Positions 55,847 through 64,000 of a DNA stretch of 64,000 nt are shown piece by piece. Within the stretch, counting starts at the first letter, position 1, and each line of letters opens with the position of its first letter. This stretch comes from Nostoc indistinguendum CM1-VF10. GTDB lineage: Bacteria; Cyanobacteriota; Cyanobacteriia; Cyanobacteriales; Nostocaceae. The notes below the pieces were generated by a model. It was not told the origin of the DNA. It ran no database searches and was given only the letters and a program-made list of their open reading frames with translations. The stretch is from assembly GCA_019359215.1 (NCBI GenBank), contig JAHHHS010000017.1, forward strand, positions 1 to 64,000, read 5' to 3'. Made by a program: the position numbers and the translations under genes.

Positions 55847-57283
55847 ATGCCAGTTGTAGCTAACTCAATCAAGTTTGGTACAGACGGCTGGCGGGGCATT
55901 ATTGGTGACGAGTTCACCTTTGAACGCCTAGCCCTGGTCGCGCCAGTTACCGCAAAAGTATTATATGATACATATTTTCCTACGGTTGGTAGCCGGACAA
56001 TAATTGTCGGTTACGATCGCCGATTCATGGCCGAAGACTTTGCTCGTGCTGTTGCTGATACTGTTACTGCTGCCGGATTTGATGTGCTACTGAGCGAAAG
56101 CTATGCCCCAACCCCAGCTTATAGTTGGGCAGCAAAACAACTCAATGCTTTAGGGGCGCTGGTAATTACAGCCAGCCATAATCCTGGTATATATTTGGGG
56201 TTAAAAGTCAAGGGTTGTTTTGGTGGATCGGTACCACCAGAAGTCACAAAAGAGATAGAAGCGCAATTATCGGTTGGAGTACCATTAGCAGCTACTCCAG
56301 GGAAGCAAGAAAAATTTGATCCTTGGCCCAGTTATACAGAAGCACTAGAAGGTAAAGTTGATATTGCCAAACTTCGAGAAGCGATCGCCTCTGGCAAATT
56401 GATATTATTTGCCGATGTTATGCATGGCGCGGCGGCTGGCGGATTAGCGAAACTACTAGGCAATCAGGTCAGAGAAATCAACTCAGAACGCGATCCCCTC
56501 TTTGGTGGTGGTGCGCCGGAACCCTTACCTAAATACCTTTCAAAGTTATTTGAAGTCATCAAAACTCATCGAGAAACCGATAAATCAGGTTTAACCGTGG
56601 GGTTGGTGTTTGATGGAGACTGCGATCGCATTGCAGCAGTGGATGGAGAAGCAAACTTCCTAAGTTCCCAAGTATTAATCCCGATATTAATCGACCACTT
56701 AACCCTGCGCCGGGGCTTTAGCGGTGAAATAGTCAAAACTGTAAGCGGTTCCGACTTAATGCCGCTTGTAGCAGCATTACATAACTTGTCAGTATTTGAG
56801 ACAGCAGTTGGTTATAAATACATCGCTGACAGAATGTTGGCAGCAAAAGTGTTGCTGGGCGGCGAAGAATCGGGAGGAATTGGCTATGGCAGCCATATTC
56901 CCGAACGTGATGCACTGTTGTCAGCATTGTACGTTATAGAGGCGATTGTAGAATCTGGTTTGGATTTAGGTGAGTATTATCGCTACTTGCAGAAGCAAAC
57001 AGGGTTTATCTCAGCATACGATCGCATTGATTTACCCTTAGCAAGTATGGAAGTGCGATCGCGTCTTTTGCAACAGCTGCAAACTCAACCCTTAACAGAA
57101 ATTGCCGGGTTAGCAGTGACTGATTGCCAAACAATTGACGGGTACAAGTATCGCCTAGCTGATAAAAGCTGGTTAATGATTCGGTTTAGCGGTACTGAGC
57201 CAGTTTTACGCCTCTACTGCGAAGCCCCGACAATTGAGCAAGTGCATCAAACTCTTGCTTGGGCGAAACACTGGGCGGAGTAA
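55847..57283 (+). CDS. Phosphoglucomutase/phosphomannomutase family protein
   Basis: 478 residues of the alpha-D-phosphohexomutase superfamily. It has FGTDGWRGIIGDEFTFERLA at the start, the active-site serine loop LVITASHNPGIYLGLKVKG, the metal loop VGLVFDGDCDRIAAVD, the sugar loop GGEESGGIGYGSHIPERDALLS, and the C-terminal phosphate-binding MIRFSGTEPVLRLYCEA. It interconverts hexose 1- and 6-phosphates; glucose, mannose or glucosamine specificity cannot be fixed from motifs. Start ATG 55847. The 3' side carries TAATGAC repeats up to rdgB. Confidence 0.92.
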   Translation: MPVVANSIKFGTDGWRGIIGDEFTFERLALVAPVTAKVLYDTYFPTVGSRTIIVGYDRRFMAEDFARAVADTVTAAGFDVLLSESYAPTPAYSWAAKQLNALGALVITASHNPGIYLGLKVKGCFGGSVPPEVTKEIEAQLSVGVPLAATPGKQEKFDPWPSYTEALEGKVDIAKLREAIASGKLILFADVMHGAAAGGLAKLLGNQVREINSERDPLFGGGAPEPLPKYLSKLFEVIKTHRETDKSGLTVGLVFDGDCDRIAAVDGEANFLSSQVLIPILIDHLTLRRGFSGEIVKTVSGSDLMPLVAALHNLSVFETAVGYKYIADRMLAAKVLLGGEESGGIGYGSHIPERDALLSALYVIEAIVESGLDLGEYYRYLQKQTGFISAYDRIDLPLASMEVRSRLLQQLQTQPLTEIAGLAVTDCQTIDGYKYRLADKSWLMIRFSGTEPVLRLYCEAPTIEQVHQTLAWAKHWAE

Positions 57284-57290
57284 AATTAAT

Positions 57291-57375
57291 TATTAGTCAT
57301 TAGTCATTAGTCCTTTGTTCTTGGTAAATGATCAATGACTAAATGACCAATGACCAATGATTAATGACTAATGAC
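57291..57375. repeat. TAATGAC heptamer repeat overlapping the rdgB start
   Basis: Contains TTAGTCATTAGTC units, then TCCTTTGTTCTTGGTAAATG as in the mutS copy, and ATGACCAATGACCAATGA units. The last unit (ACTAATGACC) supplies the rdgB start codon. Confidence 0.8.
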
Positions 57376-57949
57376 CAAATTACTCGTAGTAGCCACAGGA
57401 AATCCAGGTAAGTTGCGGGAAATGCAAGCTTACCTGACCAATTCTGGTTGGGAATTAACCCTCAAACCTGAAGAATTAGAAATTGAAGAGACAGGCGAAA
57501 CCTTTGCTGCCAATGCTTGTCTGAAAGCGTCACAAATTGCTAAAGCTACAGGAAACTGGGCAATTGCTGATGATTCTGGCTTGCAAGTAGATGCCTTAAA
57601 TGGCGCACCCGGAGTTTATTCTGCACGTTACGCCAAAACCGACTCAGAACGCATTGCTAGGCTATTGAGAGAATTAGATAACGAGGTAAATCGGCAAGCT
57701 CAATTCGTTTGTGCAGTAGCGATCGCTCGTCCTGATGGTGCGATCGCATTACAATCTGAAGGGGTTTGTCGCGGCGAAATTCTCCATGCACCACGTGGTG
57801 ATGGTGGTTTTGGCTACGATCCAATTTTTTATGTGCAAGAGTTGCAATTGACCTTTGCTGAGATGACACGGGAGTTGAAAGGGTCAATTAGCCATCGAGG
57901 CAAAGCTTTTACAGCTTTACTTCCGCAGCTAGAAAAAATTAAGAGTTAG
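57371..57949 (+). CDS. rdgB: XTP/dITP diphosphatase (RdgB/HAM1)
   Basis: 192 residues. It hydrolyses dITP, XTP and dXTP to monophosphates and so keeps deaminated purines out of nucleic acids. Motifs: LLVVATGNPGKLREMQAYL, LEIEETGETFAANACLKA, WAIADDSGLQVDALNGAPGVYSARYA, GDGGFGYDPIFYV and SHRGKAF. The ATG is formed by the last unit of a TAATGAC repeat, and no normal Shine-Dalgarno is visible in it. Same direction as the phosphohexomutase gene 88 nt upstream. Confidence 0.95.
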   Translation: MTKLLVVATGNPGKLREMQAYLTNSGWELTLKPEELEIEETGETFAANACLKASQIAKATGNWAIADDSGLQVDALNGAPGVYSARYAKTDSERIARLLRELDNEVNRQAQFVCAVAIARPDGAIALQSEGVCRGEILHAPRGDGGFGYDPIFYVQELQLTFAEMTRELKGSISHRGKAFTALLPQLEKIKS

Positions 57950-58051
57950 GAATTGGGAGTTTGGATTTATGAATTTTGCTAAATCTTCACTGATTTAGTC
58001 TTGACTCACAAATCATAACTCTTAACTCATAACTCTTAACTCATAACTTTT

Positions 58052-58746
<695 letters not shown>

Positions 58747-59355
58747 CTAACGTTTCTGATGTTCAAACAAGGGACGCACAACGAAATATCCAGCACTAAA
58801 AGCAGTAAGCATGATTAACAATATGGTGATAATTAACCACCAGCCATTGAGTCCTTTGGCATCTGGCTCAGTAGTAGAATAATAACTTACTTGTTGCTCT
58901 TGTATAAAAACTGGTTCTGGTATCGGCAAATTCATTTCCATTACAGGTGTAGAGAAGTTTTGGCGGCGGCTTTTTTCGGGTGGCGTTTTGGGGTTAACAA
59001 GTGGATGCGAACGAGAAACCTGCTGGTGTGGACGTGCTTGTGTTACTTGCTGTTTAGGGGCATTTTTAACGTCACTAGAAGCTTGGGGGGCTTGGTGATA
59101 ACTAGGCGTAGTCTGGGAATCCACAAACTTTTGCAAATGAGAAAAAGACTCAACGACTTTAATAATTTCTTGGCGTAGTAGTTCATTTTCTTGCGCTAAT
59201 TGCTGATTTTTAGTGGTAAGTGCATGTAGCTTCGCCTGTGCTGCTTGCAACTCTGTTGACAATTCCCTGTATACAGACAGTGGTACAGAGGGAGGGTAGG
59301 CTTGAGTAGTCGGTGTTGGCGAATTCCTGTGAACAGAACCTATGGTTGTTCGCAT
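58747..59355 (-). CDS. Unknown coiled-coil membrane protein, ~202 aa
   Basis: Start ATG 59355 (MRTTIGSVHRN); the frame extends 8 codons further. A coiled coil (YRELSTELQAAQAKLHALTTKNQQLAQENELLRQEIIKVVESFSHL, residues ~31-75) is followed by a long polar Q/P-rich linker. One C-terminal membrane helix follows (WWLIITILLIMLTAFSAGYFVV), ending in RPLFEHQKR. It is probably tail-anchored with the bulk in the cytoplasm. Not recognised. It follows thiD in the same direction. Confidence 0.65.
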   Translation of the reverse strand: MRTTIGSVHRNSPTPTTQAYPPSVPLSVYRELSTELQAAQAKLHALTTKNQQLAQENELLRQEIIKVVESFSHLQKFVDSQTTPSYHQAPQASSDVKNAPKQQVTQARPHQQVSRSHPLVNPKTPPEKSRRQNFSTPVMEMNLPIPEPVFIQEQQVSYYSTTEPDAKGLNGWWLIITILLIMLTAFSAGYFVVRPLFEHQKR

Positions 59356-59581
59356 CGGGGGCTTGGTATTAAAAATCAAGGTAAGTAAGTCGTACAGAGA
59401 TGCTAACAGAGATAGCCAGCCCTGAAACTATGCCCAAGAATAATAGAAAAATGCCGAAAGGGCAAAGATTTCTTATTGGGGCATTGGGAATTGGGCATTG
59501 AGCATTGATTATTAAATATTTTCCTCTGCTCCCCTGCCTCCCCTGCCCCTGCTGCCATCCTCTTGATAACTGACCACGAGG

Positions 59582-60403
59582 TTAATTTCGTAACAATGGG
59601 AAGAAATGTCCCACAGGGCCTTGCCCTTCGCCAATATCTAGGGCGTAAGTGAGTGCAGTAGTCACATACTCTTTTGCCTGTTGCACTGACTGCCACAAGT
59701 CTTTTCCCTTGGCCAGATTAGCAGCGATCGCAGCCGATAGTGTGCAACCAGTACCGTGGGTATTTTTTGTCTCTACTTGCTGGCAAGTCAAAACTTCCAA
59801 CTTGTCCCCATCAAACCAGATATCAACGCCACGCAAATTTCCCTGCATACCTCCGCCCTTGACTAAAACAGCCTTTGTCCGTAAAGTCTTGTGAATAATT
59901 TCAGCAGCAGCTTGCATATCCTCCAAGGAATTAATTTGTAAACCGCTCAAAATTTGGGCTTCGTAGCGATTCGGCGTGATCACAACCGCCTTGGGAATAA
60001 GAGCATGGCATAGAGTCTTCATAGCATCATCATCAATCAATTGTGCCCCTGTACGTGACACCATTACTGGATCAACTACTAGATTATCGATTTGTAAAGC
60101 TTCTATCTGCTGGGCAACAGCAAAGATAATTTCCTGATTAAGCAACATTCCCGTTTTGGCAGCTTGTATGCCAATATCCTCAACTACTGCCTGAATTTGC
60201 GCCACAACAGCCTCTGTTGACATGGCATCAACCCTCATCACTCCTAAAGTGTTTTGTGCCGTGACACAGGTTATAGCACTAGTACCGTGGACACAGTGAA
60301 AAGCAAAGGTACGTAAATCAGCTTGAATTCCTGCACCGCCACCGCTATCGGAACCAGCAATGGTTAAAGCAACAGGTATTCTGGAGTTTATTTCAGTGTT
60401 CAT
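59582..60403 (-). CDS. thiD: Hydroxymethylpyrimidine/phosphomethylpyrimidine kinase
   Basis: 273 residues from ATG 60403; the open frame adds 11. It phosphorylates HMP and HMP-P for thiamine synthesis. The ribokinase fold has PVALTIAGSDSGGGAGIQADLRTFAFHCVHGTSAITCVTAQNT at the start, VVDPVMVSRTGAQLIDDDA, VITPNRYEAQILSG and the C-terminal anion hole THGTGCTLSAAIAANLAKG with the catalytic Asp position replaced in context by C-T as usual in ThiD. No TPP riboswitch is visible upstream. tenA is in the same window but not linked. Confidence 0.95.
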   Translation of the reverse strand: MNTEINSRIPVALTIAGSDSGGGAGIQADLRTFAFHCVHGTSAITCVTAQNTLGVMRVDAMSTEAVVAQIQAVVEDIGIQAAKTGMLLNQEIIFAVAQQIEALQIDNLVVDPVMVSRTGAQLIDDDAMKTLCHALIPKAVVITPNRYEAQILSGLQINSLEDMQAAAEIIHKTLRTKAVLVKGGGMQGNLRGVDIWFDGDKLEVLTCQQVETKNTHGTGCTLSAAIAANLAKGKDLWQSVQQAKEYVTTALTYALDIGEGQGPVGHFFPLLRN

Positions 60404-61186
60404 AATTATAAAGATTAAGTAAGTTAGCGCAATCAAACCAAACTATCTCAAAGTATTGATTTAGGCTAACACCCCCTTCCCTTCTACTTTCTGTCTCCTG
60501 AAGGCACGCTTGATGTAAGCGTAGCCTCTGGTAAAGAAGGCATCGCTGACAAAAAATGTTTAGAGAAAGTTCATCAAATCCTTGCACAAAGCGCTCTCGT
60601 TGCCACATCACTCTACAAATTAACAGTATTGCAGCACCATACTTCCATATATTTTTTGATTTTTCTGTAAAAAAAATAACTAAATTCAGGGAATTTACTG
60701 ATATCAAGCGCTCTTTGTAAAGGTTACTTTTAATTCAGTTCACAAAGCCCAGTTACACCGATTACAACAGGTTCGACTAAGTTGTTACATTAGCTCCCTT
60801 AATTTAAAGGGTAAACCTACTAAGTTCCAAGTATTCAGCTCCAGTTTTGGTAATCAGATAATGTCTAACAACAAACGCAGAGAAGACAGTAAATGTCTCC
60901 GGTTTGCGCTGCCTTGTCTATGTGCAACTCGTCCGGTCATCCTCAATAAAATCCTGACGATTGACGATATCGACATCCCTGGTTTAACCATCAACAGTTG
61001 ATACAAACAAAGTTTTCAATTTTACAACAAAGTTTCTACAAACGACGCAATTTTAAATCGCGATCGCACAACTGCGACTGCCCTGAAAAGTCCAGATAAA
61101 TGACCCGTTCAAATAACTACTTAGCAACTTAGTTTATTGCTGAGAGCGTACTACTAATTCACCTTACACAAATTCGGAGTAAAACA
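60404..61186. other. Intergenic region upstream of the RTX protein
   Basis: About 780 nt. It holds a palindromic repeat fragment near 60505-60545 and a HIP1-like site near 61060. An open frame on the minus strand (60393-60707) overlaps the thiD start and shows no coding character. I see no other feature; the RTX gene promoter should lie in the last few hundred bases. Confidence 0.45.
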
Positions 61187-64000
61187 ATGGCTGGCAAAAC
61201 ATACTACGTTTCTGGAACAGGCAATGATAAAAATGATGGCTTGAACGAGGGAGCCGCATTTCGCACCCTCCAAAAAGCCGCAGACTTGGTGCAAGCAGGT
61301 GATACCGTTTATGTCATGAATGGTACTTACACAAATATTTACCCTAATATCCTGAGTCTTTCAAATAAGCATGGTAGCGCTAATGCACCGATCACATTTA
61401 CTGCTTATCCTGGACACAAACCTGTTTTAGAAGCACGCACAAACAATTGGAATGCCATCTCAATTACAGGCTCTTCTTATGTAGTCATTGAAGGGCTGAC
61501 GCTGGTGGGAGCGCGAGATGAAATTACATTAGAATATGCGCTCCAGCAAAAAGATAATTTGAGTAACCCAGCAACATCTGGAAATGGTATTAACGTTACA
61601 TATATCAATGGCACTCAAAAGCAACGTTCACATCACATCACAATTAAAAATAACAACATTTCTAAGTTTCCAGGAAATGGGATTGGAACAGAAGAAGTAG
61701 ACTACATTACAGTAAAAAACAATATCGTTTCTGGAAATGCTTGGTACTCACCTTATGGAACCCAAGGGATTACAATGCTTCACCTTTGGAATTCCGATAC
61801 AAACGTAACAGATTACAAAGTAGTTATTGAAGGTAACACCTCTTTTGATAATAAACAATTAGTTCCTTGGATTCAAGCAGGAAAAGTAACAGAGGGTCAT
61901 GGAATAATGCTTGACACTGCTTCTGTTGCAAATGTTGCATACCAGGGCAAAGCCTTAATCAGTAATAACGTAGTTTACAACAATGGTGGTGCAGGTATTC
62001 AGATTTTCAAAGGAGAAAACCCTGTAGACATTGTAAATAATACAACTTACCAAAATTCACAAGAACTCTCAGTCGGAGAAATTTTCCTTAACAGCGCTAA
62101 AAATGTTCGGGTTGTTAACAATATTATGTATGCAAAGTCTGGAGAGTCTGCCAGTTCTATTGCTAATTCTAGTAATATTTCATTTGACAACAACCTTGCT
62201 TACAACGGAGTTCTTAACGGTGCAGGATCAGGAAATGTATTAAACAAAGACCCGTTGTTTGTTAATCCAGCGAATGGTGACTTTAAGCTTAGAGCTGGAA
62301 GTCCTGCGATCGATGGTGGTTCCAATGCTTTCAATAGCATCACTAAGAACACTCCCCTAGATGGCAATGGCGACGGCAGTGTATTGATTGATATTGGCGC
62401 ATACGAAGCCCCAACCAGTAAAACTCCTAGCCCCGAAATTCAAATTCTTGATAGCACAGTTGACATTGCAGACAATAGCACTACCCCCATTAACTTTGGC
62501 GTTGCTGTTGCTGGTAGCACCCTGACCAAAACTTTTACTATTAACAACACAGGTATAGCTGCACTCAACCTGACTAATCTCAAACTCCCCGACGGCTTTA
62601 GTTTGGTAGGAACTCTTCCAGCTACTTTGGCTGCCAAAACTTCGGCGAATATAACGGTGGCACTAAATACGACCACTGCCGCAACCTACACTGGCAACTT
62701 CAGTTTAACCAACAACGATAGTAACGAAAGCCCCTTTGATTTTGTTATTGCTGGTAAAGTTAATGCTCCCGAAATTGAAGTTTTCAATGGTACAGTTGGC
62801 GACATTGTAGATGGCAGCACTACTCCCTTTGACTTTGGCGATGCCGCTTTCGGCAGCACCGTAATGAGAACTTTCATCGTCAAGAACAAAGGTACAGCTC
62901 CGCTCAACCTGAGTAATCTTGAACTCCCCGACGGCTTTAGTTTGGTAGGAACTCTTCCAGATACCTTGGCTGTCAACGTTTGGGCGTCTCTAATTGTGGC
63001 ACTCGATACGAAAAGACCTGGGACATACGGTGGCAGCTTCAATTTGATCAACAACGATACTGACGAAAGCCCCTTTGACTTTGCCATCAAAGGCACAGTT
63101 CAGCCTGCTCCTGCCCCCGAAATTCAAGTTCTCAACGGTACAGTTGACATTGCAGATGGCAGCACTACTCCCATTGACTTTGACAACGTCACTTTCGGCA
63201 GCACCGCTACCAAAACTTTCACCATCAAAAACATCGGTACAGCTACGCTCAACCTAGGTAATCTTACACTCCCCAACGGCTTTAGTTTAGTAGGAACTCG
63301 TCCATATAGCTTGGCTGCCAAGGGTTCAACGAATATAACAGTGGCACTCAATACAAATATACCTACACCTGGAACATACGGTGGCAGTTTCAGTTTGACC
63401 AACAACGATAGTGACGAAAGCCCTTTTAACTTTGCTATCAAAGGCACAGTTCAACCAGCTCTTGCTACTGAAATTTATCTTCTCAATGGCACTGCTAGTT
63501 CTGAGTACTTAAAAGGCCATGCCCCAGCCAACAAGATTTATGGGTTTGGCGGTAACGATAACATTGTAGGTAATGTAGGAAATGACCAACTTTTCGGAGG
63601 TGACGCAAACGATACTCTCTGGGGCAATGATGGTAATGACCGGCTGTATGGCGATAGCGGCAATGACAAACTTTCGGGCGATAACGGTAACGATACGCTA
63701 TTTGGTGGTATCGGTGATGACCAACTATTGGGGGGCGCAGGCAATGACTGGCTTTATGGGGGCAGTGGCAATGATGTACTTACAGGAAGTTATGGCGCTG
63801 ACACCTTTGTATTGGCTTCTGGTCAGGACACGGACACCATTACTGATTTTCAAGTGGGTACGGACAAGCTTGCTTTGTCAGGTGGTCTGCTGTTTGGTCA
63901 ATTGTTGATACAGCAACAAGGAACTCAAGCCTTCATTATGGATAGTTCTGACAATCAGGTTTTGGCGAAGCTAGATAATATCACTGCAAGTATACTTTCA
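61187..64000 (+). CDS. Large beta-helix/choice-of-anchor/RTX protein (partial at window end)
   Basis: At least 938 residues; no stop before the edge. ATG follows CGGAG by 7 nt. Residues ~1-405 are a right-handed parallel beta-helix, DUF1565-like (TYYVSGTGNDKNDGLNEGAAFRTLQKAADLVQAGDTVYVMNG). Residues ~416-758 are three ~112-residue choice-of-anchor-D/ASPM-like repeats (PEI...VDIADGSTTP...FGSTATKTFTIKN). Residues ~784-875 are RTX calcium-binding repeats (GGNDNIVGNVGNDQLFGGD, GGAGNDWLYGG), followed by the RTX end domain (GADTFVLASGQDTDTITDF). There is no N-terminal signal, so type I secretion is likely. The beta-helix may bind or cleave polysaccharide; no catalytic residues were identified. Confidence 0.85.
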   Translation, partial: MAGKTYYVSGTGNDKNDGLNEGAAFRTLQKAADLVQAGDTVYVMNGTYTNIYPNILSLSNKHGSANAPITFTAYPGHKPVLEARTNNWNAISITGSSYVVIEGLTLVGARDEITLEYALQQKDNLSNPATSGNGINVTYINGTQKQRSHHITIKNNNISKFPGNGIGTEEVDYITVKNNIVSGNAWYSPYGTQGITMLHLWNSDTNVTDYKVVIEGNTSFDNKQLVPWIQAGKVTEGHGIMLDTASVANVAYQGKALISNNVVYNNGGAGIQIFKGENPVDIVNNTTYQNSQELSVGEIFLNSAKNVRVVNNIMYAKSGESASSIANSSNISFDNNLAYNGVLNGAGSGNVLNKDPLFVNPANGDFKLRAGSPAIDGGSNAFNSITKNTPLDGNGDGSVLIDIGAYEAPTSKTPSPEIQILDSTVDIADNSTTPINFGVAVAGSTLTKTFTINNTGIAALNLTNLKLPDGFSLVGTLPATLAAKTSANITVALNTTTAATYTGNFSLTNNDSNESPFDFVIAGKVNAPEIEVFNGTVGDIVDGSTTPFDFGDAAFGSTVMRTFIVKNKGTAPLNLSNLELPDGFSLVGTLPDTLAVNVWASLIVALDTKRPGTYGGSFNLINNDTDESPFDFAIKGTVQPAPAPEIQVLNGTVDIADGSTTPIDFDNVTFGSTATKTFTIKNIGTATLNLGNLTLPNGFSLVGTRPYSLAAKGSTNITVALNTNIPTPGTYGGSFSLTNNDSDESPFNFAIKGTVQPALATEIYLLNGTASSEYLKGHAPANKIYGFGGNDNIVGNVGNDQLFGGDANDTLWGNDGNDRLYGDSGNDKLSGDNGNDTLFGGIGDDQLLGGAGNDWLYGGSGNDVLTGSYGADTFVLASGQDTDTITDFQVGTDKLALSGGLLFGQLLIQQQGTQAFIMDSSDNQVLAKLDNITASILS
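62432..63465 (+). repeat. Three tandem choice-of-anchor repeat units in the RTX gene
   Basis: Units start at 62432, 62768 and 63116 (336 and 348 bp apart). Units 1 and 2 share an identical 37-bp stretch (62585-62621 and 62924-62960) coding for LPDGFSLVGTLP. Such DNA identity implies recent duplication or gene conversion rather than conserved protein structure alone. Confidence 0.8.

Noticed and set aside
60393..60707. Open frame on the minus strand before thiD
   Set aside because: It overlaps the thiD start, has no Shine-Dalgarno, and its translation is rich in Cys, Arg and Gln without domain character.
60760..60785. GGTTCGACT-like sequence that resembles a tRNA T-arm
   Set aside because: No acceptor, D-arm or anticodon stem can be folded around it.

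Overview
The window is chromosomal DNA of a filamentous, heterocyst-forming cyanobacterium of the Nostoc/Anabaena type. Supporting signs are genes for CP12, the phycobilisome core subunit ApcF, ChlH, Ycf54, a CcaA-type carbonic anhydrase, a GS inactivating factor and the heterocyst-inhibition peptide precursor PatX. Many GCGATCGC (HIP1) octamers, heptameric TAATGAC-type repeats and GGGAGCAGGG-type filler point the same way. No rRNA, tRNA or CRISPR array was seen.

Region by region. 0.5-9 kb: CP12, a TlyA-type methylase, apcF, then the nitrogen block glnA - gifA - methyltransferase - patX, with NtcA boxes at glnA and gifA and a TCCGGA promoter box at patX, followed by a flavoprotein. 9.6-16 kb: an unknown protein, a fused peptide-ABC ATPase, several small unknown proteins, a thioredoxin, a RibD/DHFR-like protein and a DUF2805 protein. 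16.08-19.29 kb: a compact integrated element bounded by perfect 48-bp direct repeats. It carries an internally deleted tyrosine recombinase, a small ORF and a family-B DNA polymerase-like gene, and sits in the 3' end of an ABC exporter gene. 19.2-24.1 kb: the two halves of a heterodimeric ABC exporter and an EgtD-like methyltransferase. 24.3-32.3 kb: an accessory stretch with two HicAB pairs, a MazF/PemK pair, a Uma2 nuclease, gene remnants, TenA, a carbonic anhydrase and a metacaspase gene cut by an in-frame amber codon. 32.5-64 kb: mostly housekeeping genes (chlH, LpxB-like, mutS, phoD, folD, crtE, ycf54, pdxJ, a phosphohexomutase, rdgB, glnB, thiD), a frameshifted MFS gene, and at the right edge a large secreted beta-helix/RTX protein that runs out of the window.

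How the genes work together. glnA, gifA and glnB cover ammonium assimilation, its post-translational brake and PII signalling, and patX links nitrogen status to heterocyst patterning. chlH and ycf54 act in chlorophyll synthesis, apcF in light harvesting, CP12 in redox control of the Calvin cycle, and ccaA in carboxysomal CO2 supply. crtE feeds carotenoid and phytol synthesis; tenA and thiD feed thiamine metabolism. phoD has a Pho-box-like site and is probably induced by phosphate starvation.

The most unusual items are: (1) the 3.2-kb recombinase/PolB element that rebuilds the end of its target gene; (2) a small repeat inserted in the same frame into two unrelated proteins, MutS and an LpxB-like glycosyltransferase; (3) the amber-interrupted metacaspase; (4) patX with its RGSGR core and promoter motif; (5) an MFS gene broken at an (AT)5 tract.
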